A stretch of DNA of 64,000 bases from Vibrio azureus (GTDB lineage Bacteria; Pseudomonadota; Gammaproteobacteria; Enterobacterales; Vibrionaceae). Position numbers and translations under genes: made by a program. The notes below the pieces were generated by a model. That model was not told the origin of the DNA. It saw only the letters and a list, made by a program, of their open reading frames with translations, and did no database searches. Within the stretch, counting starts at the first letter, position 1, and every line of letters starts with the position of its first letter. Below are positions 37,838 through 47,670 of the stretch, in pieces. Location: contig NZ_CP018616.1 in assembly GCF_002849855.1 (NCBI RefSeq), positions 372,001-436,000 on the forward strand, given 5' to 3'.

Positions 37838-39718
37838 ATGACTGAACAATATAATGCTGGTGCTATTGAAGTACTGAACGGTTTGGAGCCAGTACGTCGC
37901 CGACCAGGGATGTATACGGATACAGCGCGTCCAAACCACTTGGGCCAAGAAGTCATCGATAACAGTGTCGATGAAGCGCTAGCCGGGCACGCCTCAAAAG
38001 TACAGGTTATCCTCCATGCTGACCAATCTTTGGAAGTCATTGACGACGGTCGGGGCATGCCAGTCGATATCCACCCAGAAGAAAAAGTATCAGGTGTTGA
38101 ACTTATCTTATGTAAGCTTCACGCTGGTGGTAAATTCTCTAATAAAAACTATCAGTTTTCTGGTGGTCTACACGGTGTCGGTATCTCTGTCGTAAATGCG
38201 CTATCTAAACGTGTTGAAGTGACGGTACGTCGTGATGGTCAAGTATATGAAATTGCCTTTGAAAATGGCGATAAAGTGTCAGACCTTACTGTCACAGGTA
38301 CCTGTGGCCGTCGTAACCGTGGTACGAGTGTGCACTTCTGGCCAGATGGCAAGTATTTTGATTCAGCAAATTTCTCAGTCACACGTTTGGTTAATAACTT
38401 GCGTGCGAAAGCGGTACTGTGTCCGGGTCTAGAAATTACCTTTACCGACAAAGTAAACAACAAAGACCATAAATGGTACTACGAAGATGGCCTAAAAGAT
38501 TACCTTGCTGAGGGAGTTAAAGGTTACCCAGTATTACCCGAAGCGCCATTTACGGGCGAATTCTCGGCAGAGACAGAAGCGGCAAATTGGGCGGTCATCT
38601 GGCAGCCAGAAGGCGGTGAGATGATCACCGAAAGCTATGTAAACCTTATCCCAACTGCGCAAGGCGGTACGCATGTAAATGGCTTACGACAAGGCTTGCT
38701 TGATGCTATGCGTGAGTTCTGTGAATTCCGTAACTTGCTGCCACGTGGTGTGAAGCTTACTGGTGATGATGTCTTTGATCGCTGCTCTTATGTTTTGTCG
38801 GTCAAGATTCAAGATCCACAGTTCGCTGGACAAACTAAGGAGCGTCTCTCTTCTCGTCAAACCGCTGCTTTTGTTTCTGGTGTAGTAAAAGACGCCTTTA
38901 GTCTTTGGCTTAATGAGAAACCGCATTTAGCAGAACAGCTTGCAGAGGTCTGTATTGCTAACGCACACCGCCGCATGCGTGCGAGCAAAAAGGTAGTACG
39001 TAAGAAAGTTGCATCAGGTCCGGCGTTGCCAGGTAAGTTGACAGACTGTTCGGTACAAGATCTTAATCGTACTGAAATCTTCTTCGTAGAAGGTGACTCG
39101 GCGGGCGGCTCAGCTAAACAGGCGCGTGATCGTGAGTTCCAAGCAGTGATGCCACTGCGTGGTAAGATCCTCAACACGTGGGAAGTATCCGCAGACCAAG
39201 TGCTTGCTTCACAAGAAGTGCACGACATCTCCGTCGCTTTGGGGATCGATCCTGACAGCGACAACCTAGATAGCTTGCGTTACGGTAAGATCTGTATTCT
39301 TGCCGATGCGGACTCGGATGGTTTACATATCGCAACGCTATTGTGTGCCTTATTTACTCGCCATTTCCGTGCATTGGTGGAAGCGGGGCATATTTATGTC
39401 GCGATGCCGCCTCTGTATCGTATCGACTGTGGAAAAGAAGTATTCTATGCCCTAGATGATGATGAAAAAGATGGCGTACTAGAACGTTTGTCGAAGAAGA
39501 AAGCTAAGATTAATGTCCAACGATTCAAAGGTTTGGGTGAGATGAACCCACTGCAATTGCGTGAAACGACGATGGACCCTAATACACGCCGTTTAGTGCA
39601 ACTAACCATTGATGACTCTGCGGCAACTATGGAAATGATGGACATGTTGCTTGGTAAAAAACGAGCAGATGATCGTCGTTCTTGGCTACAAAATAACGGT
39701 GATATGGCAGAGGTTTAA
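37838..39718 (+). CDS. parE: DNA topoisomerase IV subunit B
   Basis: ATPase subunit of topoisomerase IV, which decatenates daughter chromosomes. It has 626 residues. The GHKL ATPase domain has EVIDNSVDEALAGHA near residue 38, DDGRGMPVD near 69 and GGLHGVGISVVNALS near 109. The TOPRIM domain has EGDSAGGSAKQARDREFQA near 415 and DADSDGLHIATLL near 490. The length and missing insert mark it as ParE rather than GyrB. parC follows 3 bp later in the same transcript. Confidence 0.97.
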   Translation: MTEQYNAGAIEVLNGLEPVRRRPGMYTDTARPNHLGQEVIDNSVDEALAGHASKVQVILHADQSLEVIDDGRGMPVDIHPEEKVSGVELILCKLHAGGKFSNKNYQFSGGLHGVGISVVNALSKRVEVTVRRDGQVYEIAFENGDKVSDLTVTGTCGRRNRGTSVHFWPDGKYFDSANFSVTRLVNNLRAKAVLCPGLEITFTDKVNNKDHKWYYEDGLKDYLAEGVKGYPVLPEAPFTGEFSAETEAANWAVIWQPEGGEMITESYVNLIPTAQGGTHVNGLRQGLLDAMREFCEFRNLLPRGVKLTGDDVFDRCSYVLSVKIQDPQFAGQTKERLSSRQTAAFVSGVVKDAFSLWLNEKPHLAEQLAEVCIANAHRRMRASKKVVRKKVASGPALPGKLTDCSVQDLNRTEIFFVEGDSAGGSAKQARDREFQAVMPLRGKILNTWEVSADQVLASQEVHDISVALGIDPDSDNLDSLRYGKICILADADSDGLHIATLLCALFTRHFRALVEAGHIYVAMPPLYRIDCGKEVFYALDDDEKDGVLERLSKKKAKINVQRFKGLGEMNPLQLRETTMDPNTRRLVQLTIDDSAATMEMMDMLLGKKRADDRRSWLQNNGDMAEV

Positions 39719-39721
39719 CGG

Positions 39722-42010
39722 ATGTCTACAGAAATTACTTACGATGGCGTTGAACAGTTGCCGATGCGCAAGTTCACAGAAGACGCTTATCTAAACTACT
39801 CGATGTACGTAATCATGGACCGAGCATTGCCGTATATTGGTGATGGCTTGAAACCGGTTCAACGACGCATCATTTACGCCATGTCGGAGCTCGGTCTTTC
39901 GGCATCAGCTAAATACAAAAAATCCGCACGTACGGTTGGTGATGTGTTGGGTAAATACCACCCTCATGGTGATTCAGCCTGTTATGAAGCGATGGTATTG
40001 ATGGCGCAGCCTTTCTCTTACCGTTACCCATTGGTTGATGGGCAAGGTAACTGGGGTGCGCCCGATGATCCGAAGTCGTTCGCAGCAATGCGTTATACCG
40101 AGGCAAAACTGTCGAAGTTTGCGGAAGTTTTACTTGGTGAGTTAGGTCAAGGCACGGTTGAGTGGCAGCCAAACTTTGATGGCACAATGAAAGAGCCGCA
40201 AATGTTACCAGCACGTCTTCCTCATATTCTGCTTAATGGGGTGACGGGTATTGCTGTTGGTATGGCAACAGATATTCCACCTCATAATGTGTGTGAAGTC
40301 GCTGAAGCAACCATTCATTTGATCGATAACCCGAAAGCAGAACTGCCAGATGTGATGCAGTTTGTAAAAGGTCCAGATTACCCAACCGAAGCGGAAATTA
40401 TTTCGCCTCAAGCCGATATTGAGAAGATTTATCGCAACGGTCGTGGCAGCGTCAAGATGCGTGCGGTTTGGTGTAAAGAAGGAACAGATATCGTCATTAC
40501 TTCTTTGCCGCATCAAGTTTCGGGCGCAAAATTGCTCGAACAGATTGCAAACCAAATGCGTGCTAAGAAGCTACCGATGGTGGATGACCTTCGCGATGAA
40601 TCGGATCATGAGAATCCAACTCGGATTGTGATTGTTCCTAAATCGAATCGCATTGATTGTGATTTGTTGATGAACCATCTGTTTGCTTCAACGGATCTGG
40701 AACGTAGCTACCGCGTAAACTTAAACATGATCGGGTTGGATAACCGCCCTCAAGTTAAAGGTTTGGTGCAAATCCTGTCTGAATGGATCGAATTCCGTCG
40801 CACCACTGTTCGTCGCCGCTTGCAACACCGTCTAGACAAAGTAATGGCGCGCCTACACATCTTGGAAGGTTTGTTGGTTGCGTATCTAAACCTAGATGAA
40901 GTGATTGAGATCATTCGTACTGAAGACGATCCAAAAGCGGTGCTAATGGAGCGTTTTGGGATCACTGATATCCAAGCGGATGCGATTCTGGATACCAAAC
41001 TTCGTCATCTCGCCAAACTCGAAGAGATGAAGATCCGTGGTGAGCAAGACGAGCTAGAGAAAGAGCGTGAGAAGCTAGAACAGTTACTAGGTTCTGAGCG
41101 TCGTCTGAACACACTACTGAAGAAAGAAATCAAAGCAGACGCAGAGAAATACGGTGATGATCGTCGTTCTCCAATCGTTGAGCGTGCAGAAGCAAAAGCA
41201 CTTACAGAGCGCGATTTAGTGCCAAGTGAACCGATTACGGTTGTGTTGTCTGAAAAAGGCTGGATTCGTCATGCAAAAGGCCACGAAGTGGATGCGCAAG
41301 GCTTGAGCTACAAATCAGGTGATAAATACCTCGCACATGCGCGAGGTAAGAGCAACCAGCAAGCGGTTCTGTTTGGCAGTGATGGCCGAAGCTATGCCAT
41401 TGAATCACACACTTTGCCATCAGCTCGTAGTCAAGGTGAGCCAATCACTGGACGCTTAAATATCACAGCAGGCAGCAGTATTCGCCAAGTGATCATGGGC
41501 GAAGAAGAGCAGTTATGGTTAGTCGGTTCAGACGCGGGTTATGGCTTTGTATGTAAAGGTTCCGATTTACTTTCTAAGAACCGCAGTGGTAAAGCCTTGA
41601 TTACGCTACCAGCAAACGCTGAGGTCATGACACCAAAAGCCATTGCTCATTTAGATTCAGATGAAATCTTGGCGATTACCAACCAGGGCCGTATGCTACT
41701 TTTCCCAATCAAAGACTTACCACAGTTGGCGAAAGGGAAAGGGAATAAGATCATTAATATTCCTTCCGCTAAGGCTAAAGAGCGTGAAGAAGTCTTATCC
41801 CATTTGATGGCACTGCCTCAGGGCGCTTCTTTAACCCTGTATGCGGGTAAGCGCAAGCTAGGTTTAAAACAAGCTGACCTGGATAACTTCCGCGGGGAAC
41901 GTGGCCGTCGAGGTGGTTTACTGCCACGTGGCCTGCAGCGAGTGACTGGTATTGAAGTAGACCTGAAGGGGGGCTCAGAAGGCACCGATGAGCCGAGTGA
42001 GAGCAAATAA
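39722..42010 (+). CDS. parC: DNA topoisomerase IV subunit A
   Basis: DNA cleavage subunit of topoisomerase IV. It has 762 residues. The quinolone-target region is [19 protein letters not shown] (near 79-98), with Ser and Glu at the usual resistance positions in the susceptible-type state. The catalytic tyrosine lies in [11 protein letters not shown] near 123, and the C-terminal beta-pinwheel is present. The end lacks the GyrA box, which supports ParC. It closes the nudF-parC gene run and has a strong terminator. Confidence 0.97.
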   Translation: MSTEITYDGVEQLPMRKFTEDAYLNYSMYVIMDRALPYIGDGLKPVQRRIIYAMSELGLSASAKYKKSARTVGDVLGKYHPHGDSACYEAMVLMAQPFSYRYPLVDGQGNWGAPDDPKSFAAMRYTEAKLSKFAEVLLGELGQGTVEWQPNFDGTMKEPQMLPARLPHILLNGVTGIAVGMATDIPPHNVCEVAEATIHLIDNPKAELPDVMQFVKGPDYPTEAEIISPQADIEKIYRNGRGSVKMRAVWCKEGTDIVITSLPHQVSGAKLLEQIANQMRAKKLPMVDDLRDESDHENPTRIVIVPKSNRIDCDLLMNHLFASTDLERSYRVNLNMIGLDNRPQVKGLVQILSEWIEFRRTTVRRRLQHRLDKVMARLHILEGLLVAYLNLDEVIEIIRTEDDPKAVLMERFGITDIQADAILDTKLRHLAKLEEMKIRGEQDELEKEREKLEQLLGSERRLNTLLKKEIKADAEKYGDDRRSPIVERAEAKALTERDLVPSEPITVVLSEKGWIRHAKGHEVDAQGLSYKSGDKYLAHARGKSNQQAVLFGSDGRSYAIESHTLPSARSQGEPITGRLNITAGSSIRQVIMGEEEQLWLVGSDAGYGFVCKGSDLLSKNRSGKALITLPANAEVMTPKAIAHLDSDEILAITNQGRMLLFPIKDLPQLAKGKGNKIINIPSAKAKEREEVLSHLMALPQGASLTLYAGKRKLGLKQADLDNFRGERGRRGGLLPRGLQRVTGIEVDLKGGSEGTDEPSESK

Positions 42011-42021
42011 GCGCTAAAGAG

Positions 42022-42053
42022 AAAATCCCAGCCATCGTGGCTGGGATTTTTTT
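42022..42053. terminator. Bidirectional terminator between parC and degS
   Basis: A 13-bp stem (42022-42034 with 42038-42050, core ATCCCAGCCA) with a TCG loop is followed by T-runs on both strands. Confidence 0.95.
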
Positions 42054-43119
42054 ATGATTTTTGTTTATCTTCGGCGATAGTGACTGTTAAGTTCATTTCT
42101 TTCCCCTTACGGATAATTCCAACGTCAACGCTGGTGCCAGGACGTAAGTCGGTAACAATGTCCATAACACTTTGCCGCCCTTGAACTTTAGTGCCATTGA
42201 TGCTGATGATGATATCTTGTTTTTTAAAGCCCGCTAAATTGGCAGGACCATTAGGGTCGATGCCTAAAACGACAATACCGCCGATATGCTCATTACCTAA
42301 CAAACGTGAAGTCACCGAGTTAATATCTTGCCCATCAATGCCAATGTAACCTCGAATGACACGTCCATCTGCAATAATTTTTTGCATGATTTTATTGGCT
42401 AAAGGAGCCGGGATTGCAAAAGATATCCCATAGGTCTCAAGATCCGTTGCTTGCTGAAATGAAGCGGTATTGATACCAACAAGCTCTCCTTGAGTATTGA
42501 CTAATGCACCACCAGAGTTACCGTCATTGATGGCGGCATCGGTTTGAATAAAGGCCTGACGACCATCGCTAATTGAAGAACGGCCAGTTGCAGAGATGAT
42601 CCCAAAAGTGGTTGTTTGACCTAAATTGTATGGGTTACCGATCGCTAGGACGACGTCTCCGACGCGTGGTTTGTAATCAGGGTTCTGAGGGATAACAGGT
42701 AAGTTTGTGCCTTCAACTCGTAAAATGGCAATGTCTGTCCGTTTGTCTGTGCCAACTAATTGTGCCGCGGCAACTCGGCCATCTTGTAGGGCAACAACAA
42801 TTTGGTCAGCCTGAGCAACAACATGATAGTTAGTTATAATGTAGCCTTTATCGCTGACGATCACACCAGAACCTAGACCTTGTGTTGACAGCTTGCTACG
42901 GTCGCTTTCAACATATTTACGGCTATAGATATTAACAACAGCAGGTGCTGCTCTTCTTACAGCAGGGTTGAAAGAAACTTCAAATGATGCAGTATTGAGA
43001 GGTTGAGGTGTAACCAAGGTTGTGGGTAATAGGTTGCCTCGCAGAGAAGGGAGGGCGAGTAAAAGAACCGCTGCGGTCGCTAAGCCTAACAGAACAGAAC
43101 GTAGTAAAAAGTTAAGCAT
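42052..43119 (-). CDS. degS: Periplasmic serine endoprotease DegS
   Basis: Inner-membrane-anchored protease that senses misfolded porins and begins RseA cleavage, releasing sigma-E. It has 355 residues. An N-terminal transmembrane anchor (about 5-25, LLRSVLLGLATAAVLLLALP) is followed by the trypsin-like domain with His in ITNYHVV near 96, Asp in KRTDIAILR near 126 and Ser in NDGNSGGALVN near 200. A single PDZ domain follows, which distinguishes it from DegQ/DegP with two. It lies downstream of degQ, with a terminator between. Confidence 0.96.
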   Translation of the reverse strand: MLNFLLRSVLLGLATAAVLLLALPSLRGNLLPTTLVTPQPLNTASFEVSFNPAVRRAAPAVVNIYSRKYVESDRSKLSTQGLGSGVIVSDKGYIITNYHVVAQADQIVVALQDGRVAAAQLVGTDKRTDIAILRVEGTNLPVIPQNPDYKPRVGDVVLAIGNPYNLGQTTTFGIISATGRSSISDGRQAFIQTDAAINDGNSGGALVNTQGELVGINTASFQQATDLETYGISFAIPAPLANKIMQKIIADGRVIRGYIGIDGQDINSVTSRLLGNEHIGGIVVLGIDPNGPANLAGFKKQDIIISINGTKVQGRQSVMDIVTDLRPGTSVDVGIIRKGKEMNLTVTIAEDKQKS

Positions 43120-43187
43120 AACCTCTCCAAAACGACAAACTCAATATAAATAGAACATTCAAGAATAGCATTACATTGTCTAATAAC

Positions 43188-43222
43188 AAAAGGGCAAGAC
43201 GGTGGATTGTCTGCCCTTTTAA
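43188..43222 (-). terminator. Intrinsic terminator between degQ and degS
   Basis: A 13-nt stem with one bulge (43188-43200 with 43209-43220, core AAAAGGGCA / TGCCCTTTT) lies between the two minus-strand genes, so degS should have its own promoter. Confidence 0.85.
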
Positions 43223-43274
43223 CAAATCATGACAATGAAACGTTTAGTTCATTGAGTTGGAGAAGAAAATAAAA

Positions 43275-44642
43275 TTAACGTATGACAAGGTAAAGCGTAC
43301 GATCACCACGTTGGATATTCATCGCTAGTACGCCATCTTGTTTCTCTATTAAGGCTCTTAATTCGGCTAAATTCTTTACTCTTTTGCGGTTGACGCCAAT
43401 GATGATATCGCCTTTTTTCAGCTGATATTGTGCAGCAGGAGATTTCTCGTCTACGTGAGTCACTTTTACGCCTTGGATCTTATCGCTTTGTGAGGTATTA
43501 CTCAGCTCAGCACCTTTTAATCCATCATGCAAGCTTTCCGCTTTGGCTTTCATATTCTTCGATTCACCTAATGTGACCTTGAAGTCTTTCTTCTGACCAT
43601 CACGAACCACACCAAGCTTGACTTCTTTTCCTGCACCTAATGTCGCCACTTTAGCACGCAGTTCTGAGAAAGTTTCGATCGACTTACCGTTGATCGCGAC
43701 AATGATATCACCGGCCTGTAAGCCTGCTTTATCAGCAGCACTATCCGGAACCACTTGACTAACAAAAGCGCCCTTACTCGATTCATATCCGAGTGCTTCA
43801 GCAAGCTCCGATGTGACTTCGCCACCTTGAACACCTAGCATGCCTCGTTTGACTTCACCAAATTCGAGAATTTGCTCGGTCAGGTTCTTCATCATATTAG
43901 ATGGAATCGCAAAACCGATGCCGACGTTGCCACCATTTGGACCTAGGATAGCAGTATTAATGCCAATCAGTTCACCGTTTAGGTTGACTAGAGCACCACC
44001 AGAGTTGCCGCTGTTAATGGCCGCATCAGTTTGAATAAAGTTTTCAAAGTTCTCTAGATTCAAGCCGCTTCGACCTAGTGCCGAGACAATTCCAGAAGTC
44101 ACGGTTTGGCCTAACCCAAATGGGTTACCGATAGCGACAGCAAAATCACCGACATTCAGTTTGTCAGAATCGGCAATTTTTATTTCAGTTAAGTCTTTGG
44201 CTTTTTCGAGTTTAAGTAGAGCAACGTCTGACATTTCATCACCACCGATGAGTTCAGCGTCATACTCTCGACCATCATGAAGGCGAACACGGATGTCATC
44301 AGCGCCTTTAATTACATGGTAGTTGGTGACCACTTGGCCTTTATCAGCGTTAACAATTACTCCCGAACCTAGGCCTTTAAATGGTCGCTCTTGAGTTTGA
44401 GCGGAGGGGAAGTCTGGTCCAAAAAAGAACTGGAACTGCTCTGGGATACGTTTAGTTTCGACGTGTTTCCCTTCGACGGCTATGCTGACAACGGCTGGTG
44501 TGACTTTGTCCAACATCGGAGCAAGGCTAGGTAGCTGTTGGCCATCCACACTGAATGGAAGCGCTGCGGTTGCCGTGATGGGAGTGAGCATTGACCCCAA
44601 GCTTAAAGATAAACAGGTTAGTGCAAGTAATGGTTTTTTCAT
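43275..44642 (-). CDS. degQ: Periplasmic serine protease DegQ (Do/HtrA family)
   Basis: A periplasmic protease and chaperone for unfolded envelope proteins. It has 455 residues, the DegQ length. A signal peptide (1-27, ending TATA) precedes the protease domain: His in VVTNYHVI near 110, Asp in EMSDVALLK near 140 and Ser in NSGNSGGALVN near 214. Two PDZ domains follow (about 255-345 and 365-455). DegQ and DegP are hard to separate by sequence; the short LA loop and the degS neighbour favour DegQ. A sigma-E-like promoter lies at 44744-44771. Confidence 0.95.
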   Translation of the reverse strand: MKKPLLALTCLSLSLGSMLTPITATAALPFSVDGQQLPSLAPMLDKVTPAVVSIAVEGKHVETKRIPEQFQFFFGPDFPSAQTQERPFKGLGSGVIVNADKGQVVTNYHVIKGADDIRVRLHDGREYDAELIGGDEMSDVALLKLEKAKDLTEIKIADSDKLNVGDFAVAIGNPFGLGQTVTSGIVSALGRSGLNLENFENFIQTDAAINSGNSGGALVNLNGELIGINTAILGPNGGNVGIGFAIPSNMMKNLTEQILEFGEVKRGMLGVQGGEVTSELAEALGYESSKGAFVSQVVPDSAADKAGLQAGDIIVAINGKSIETFSELRAKVATLGAGKEVKLGVVRDGQKKDFKVTLGESKNMKAKAESLHDGLKGAELSNTSQSDKIQGVKVTHVDEKSPAAQYQLKKGDIIIGVNRKRVKNLAELRALIEKQDGVLAMNIQRGDRTLYLVIR

Positions 44643-44969
44643 CCAATAACTCCTATAAAAACTGGTCTGCCATAAAATTGTCCCAACTTTTTCTCAAATG
44701 GATTCGGTCAGGAGGAATAAACTGTAGTGGCAATAATGAGAGATTAGAGACAAATGAGTGGAAAAAAGTTCAATACAAATTGATGTTCAATTTTTTTCTA
44801 TGAGTGGGTGTACATATAGAAAACTTTCGTAATGATAGATTAGTTAGCTCTGTAAGGCTCAAAAGCCACTCTATCAATAGCGCTAGCAGACAGAGTGACT
44901 TTGAAGGTAAAGTTTGATGGCGTGACGCAGTTTTTTATACCAGTGAGTTGAGGCAGCTAAGTGAATCTC
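44643..44969. other. Intergenic region between zapG and degQ
   Basis: The 327 bp hold the degQ promoter region (see sigma-E-like promoter) and the 3' end of the zapG transcript. No further gene, repeat or clear terminator is seen. Confidence 0.5.
44744..44771 (-). promoter_or_regulatory. Candidate sigma-E promoter of degQ
   Basis: On the minus strand, GAACTT (44771-44766) and TCTAA (44748-44744) are separated by 17 bp. The sigma-E consensus is GGAACTT and TCTAA/TCAAA with about 16 bp. The leader to the degQ start would be about 95 nt. Envelope-stress control is known for the relative degP and fits the degS neighbour. Confidence 0.5.
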
Positions 44970-45413
44970 CTAAGAAGACTTAGCGGCCATCATTTCTGGC
45001 GCATCCATCCGCTCTTTTTGTTGTTCGTTAAGCAAACCTGTCGAACCACTTGCATAGTCTTTAGGCTGGCTCTCCACTTCTTCTTTGACATCTTCAGTGG
45101 TTTCTGTCGACATCGCCGCTTTTTTGTCGAAAGGGTTATCTTGCTCAGGTAAATTTGGCAACAGCTCTGACGATGTTTTTGCCATATGTTGGTAAAGCTT
45201 GGTGTAATCTTTACCTAATGTATCTAACATTTGCGCGGTTTGTGCAAAGTGGTCGACCAATTCTTGGCGTTGCTGCTCAAGAGTAAACTTGGCCACTTCT
45301 AATTCTTTTTTGACTGACTTTTGTTTTTTATACTCAGGTGTCGTAAGTCGGCTGATCAGTACGCCAACAACAGTACCAACTAGCAACCCTACAATGGCAT
45401 ACATCCAAGGCAT
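44970..45413 (-). CDS. zapG: ZapG / YhcB family inner membrane protein (DUF1043)
   Basis: Inner-membrane protein linked to cell division and envelope synthesis (E. coli YhcB, also named ZapG or LapD). It has 147 residues: one N-terminal transmembrane helix (MPWMYAIVGLLVGTVVGVLI), a coiled coil (about 30-85) with the family block LEQQRQELVDHFAQTAQMLD, and a disordered acidic end. It is divergent from zapE, as yhcB is from yhcM in E. coli. No terminator is obvious. Confidence 0.95.
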   Translation of the reverse strand: MPWMYAIVGLLVGTVVGVLISRLTTPEYKKQKSVKKELEVAKFTLEQQRQELVDHFAQTAQMLDTLGKDYTKLYQHMAKTSSELLPNLPEQDNPFDKKAAMSTETTEDVKEEVESQPKDYASGSTGLLNEQQKERMDAPEMMAAKSS

Positions 45414-45878
45414 AACTGCTCCTTTCTTATAGTTGTTTTAACAAGTATTTTACCACTTAGTTACACGTGGTGTTCGACCATGTTACTATGGCTTGCATAA
45501 CCGATAAAGAAAAAGCAGTCTGTCTTTAGAGAAGAAAAACGTTTTTTCTGGTCGAATAAAAGCGATATACCCAAGTAACCTCAAGATGCTGTGTTCAGCG
45601 AGATGACCTTAACTTTCAGGCGCGGCAACGATTCGAAGATATAGTCGTTCTACATTGAGAATCGTTAACAAAGCCTGAGAGTTAAGGTCACTCGCCCTTT
45701 GGGAGCGTGTCACTGAGCCGACTTCTTGCGTCAGACAACCGTTCTTCTTACAAAAATAAGAAAGAGCCTGCTATTCCGCTTCGTTGTCTTCCTTGAATTC
45801 GACTCAGTGACCTCGCTCTGAATCAAGCATCTTGAGGTCACTTGGGTATAACTTACCCCTTACTACGATTTACTAACC
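45414..45878. other. Divergent intergenic region zapG / zapE, mostly a repeat element
   Basis: Of 465 bp, 285 are the palindromic repeat at 45566-45850, which ends 28 bp before zapE. The promoters of both genes should lie in 45414-45565. If zapE is transcribed from there, its 5' leader would carry the folded repeat. Confidence 0.55.
45566..45850 (+). repeat. Palindromic intergenic repeat, long form
   Basis: Terminal inverted repeats TATACCCAAGTAACCTCAAG and CTTGAGGTCACTTGGGTATA bound a 285-bp unit without an open frame. Nested inside are further inverted pairs: GACCTTAACT/AGTTAAGGTC, TCAGGC/GCCTGA and AACGATTC/GAATCGTT. Relative to the copy at 9749-9928 it has about 105 extra bp near 45716-45820. 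It resembles a non-autonomous MITE or ERIC-like element but shows no match to the ERIC consensus I remember. Confidence 0.88.
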
Positions 45879-46982
45879 ATGACACCATTAAAACAATATC
45901 AGAACGACATAGCAGAACATGGATTTCAGCATGATGAAGCGCAACATCAGGCGGTGGTCGCGTTAGATAACCTTTATCATGCCATTGTAGAGTTTCAATC
46001 GACACCGCCCCCGACTTTAACCACTTGGCAAAAACTGCTCGGTAAAAAAGCAGTCAAACCAGCGCCACCTAAAGGGCTTTATTTTTGGGGGGGAGTGGGA
46101 CGAGGTAAAACGTACCTCATGGATACTTTTTTTGAATTGTTGCCGACACAGAGAAAAATGAGGGTGCATTTTCATCGTTTTATGCATCGAGTTCATAATG
46201 AAATGAAACGTCTTAAGGATGTCGAGAACCCATTATCCATAGTGGCGGATCGGTTTAAACAAGAAGCGGACATCGTCTGCTTTGATGAGTTTTTTGTTTC
46301 TGATATTACCGATGCGATGATCTTAGCGACCTTACTACAAGAAATGTTCAAAAGAGAGATGGTCTTGGTTGCTACATCTAATATCGAACCAGAAAATCTC
46401 TACCGAAATGGACTACAAAGGGCGCGCTTTTTGCCTGCCATAGAGATGATCTTGCAGCGTTGTGAAGTGATTAATGTTGATAGTGGTATCGATTATCGCT
46501 TACGGACTTTGCAGCAAGCTGAGATATACCATTATCCACTGGATGAGCAGGCCTCCGTCAACTTGAAGAAATATTACCATCAATTAACCGGGGAAAGAAA
46601 AGCAACGGTCGATCGAATTGACATTAATCACCGTGAAATCACTGTCGTTGAAGCAAACGATGAAGTTCTATTCGCCACTTTTGAGCAACTTTGTCAAACC
46701 CCACGAAGTCAGAATGATTATATTGAACTCTCTCGCCTGTACCACACAGTATTGCTGGCTGATGTAAAGCAGATGCATAGTAAAATGGATGATGCGGCGA
46801 GACGCTTTATTGCCTTGGTTGATGAATTTTATGAGCGTCATGTCAAATTGATCATCTCTGCAGAGGTGCCGCTGGAGTCGCTCTATCTCAATGGGCAGTT
46901 GGAATTTGAATTCAAACGCTGTTTGTCTCGATTAGTTGAGATGCAGAGTTACGAGTACCTTGCAAAAGAGCACCTCGGATAA
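45879..46982 (+). CDS. zapE: Cell division ATPase ZapE (AFG1 family)
   Basis: A P-loop ATPase recruited to the division ring, of the AFG1/YhcM family. It has 367 residues. Walker A is GGVGRGKTYLMDTFF near residue 71 and Walker B is VCFDEFFVSDITDAM near 137; the family-specific VHFHRFMHRVHNEM lies between. The ATG at 45879 gives the family length. It is divergent from zapG. No strong terminator is seen before the rplM promoter. Confidence 0.95.
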   Translation: MTPLKQYQNDIAEHGFQHDEAQHQAVVALDNLYHAIVEFQSTPPPTLTTWQKLLGKKAVKPAPPKGLYFWGGVGRGKTYLMDTFFELLPTQRKMRVHFHRFMHRVHNEMKRLKDVENPLSIVADRFKQEADIVCFDEFFVSDITDAMILATLLQEMFKREMVLVATSNIEPENLYRNGLQRARFLPAIEMILQRCEVINVDSGIDYRLRTLQQAEIYHYPLDEQASVNLKKYYHQLTGERKATVDRIDINHREITVVEANDEVLFATFEQLCQTPRSQNDYIELSRLYHTVLLADVKQMHSKMDDAARRFIALVDEFYERHVKLIISAEVPLESLYLNGQLEFEFKRCLSRLVEMQSYEYLAKEHLG

Positions 46983-47034
46983 ACCAGTACTTTTAAATGA
47001 AAAGAAAAAATTAGTGATTTGGCGCAAAAAAAGG

Positions 47035-47062
47035 TGATTTTTTCTTCGCTCTTCTTTATAAT
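47035..47062 (+). promoter_or_regulatory. Candidate promoter of rplM-rpsI
   Basis: A perfect -10 TATAAT (47057-47062) lies about 165 bp before rplM, with a weak -35 TGATTT (47035-47040) at 16 bp. Confidence 0.5.
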
Positions 47063-47168
47063 CCTGCGACCCACCGTTACTGCAGACCTAATTATCGAAG
47101 TTATTTCGAGAGTAAGGTCGAGAGTACCAACGACTCGAAGGGGTGATGACTGGGCTCTTAGACAGTGT

Positions 47169-47190
47169 GGGGACACAAATATGTGTTCCT
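47169..47190 (+). promoter_or_regulatory. L13 leader hairpin, candidate ribosomal protein autoregulation site
   Basis: GGGACACA (47170-47177) pairs with TGTGTTCC (47182-47189) around an AATA loop, 37 bp before rplM. L13 represses its own operon in enterics through its leader, so this hairpin is a plausible target. The structure is seen; the function is inferred. Confidence 0.45.
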
Positions 47191-47226
47191 TAAAGTTTAA
47201 ATTTTAATTAACGGGTTATTATTAGC

Positions 47227-47655
47227 ATGAAAACTTTCGTTGCTAAACCAGAAACTGTAAAACGCGACTGGTACGTTGTAGACGCAGAGGGTAAAACTCT
47301 AGGCCGTCTAGCAAGTGAAATTGCATCTCGCCTACGTGGCAAACATAAAGCTGAATACACTCCTCACGTTGACACTGGTGATTACATCATCGTTATCAAT
47401 GCTGAGAAAGTTGCTGTAACTGGTAACAAAGCTAAGAACAAAGTGTACTACCGTCACTCTGAATTCCCAGGTGGTCTAAAATCTATCACTTTTGAAAAGT
47501 TGATCGATCGTAAACCTGAGATGGCTCTTGAGCTTGCAGTTAAAGGCATGCTTCCACGTGGTCCTCTAGGCCGTGCTATGTACCGTAAGCTTAAAGTTTA
47601 CGCGGGCGCTGAGCACAACCATGTTGCTCAACAACCACAAGTACTAGACATCTAA
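47227..47655 (+). CDS. rplM: 50S ribosomal protein L13
   Basis: An early-assembling 23S rRNA-binding protein. It has 142 residues, as in E. coli. It begins [20 protein letters not shown], with the signature [20 protein letters not shown] near residue 98. Codon use is strongly biased to highly expressed codons (CGT, CTA, GGT). rpsI follows after 15 bp in the standard operon. Confidence 0.98.
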   Translation: MKTFVAKPETVKRDWYVVDAEGKTLGRLASEIASRLRGKHKAEYTPHVDTGDYIIVINAEKVAVTGNKAKNKVYYRHSEFPGGLKSITFEKLIDRKPEMALELAVKGMLPRGPLGRAMYRKLKVYAGAEHNHVAQQPQVLDI

Positions 47656-47670
47656 TTGGGGATTTCGAAA

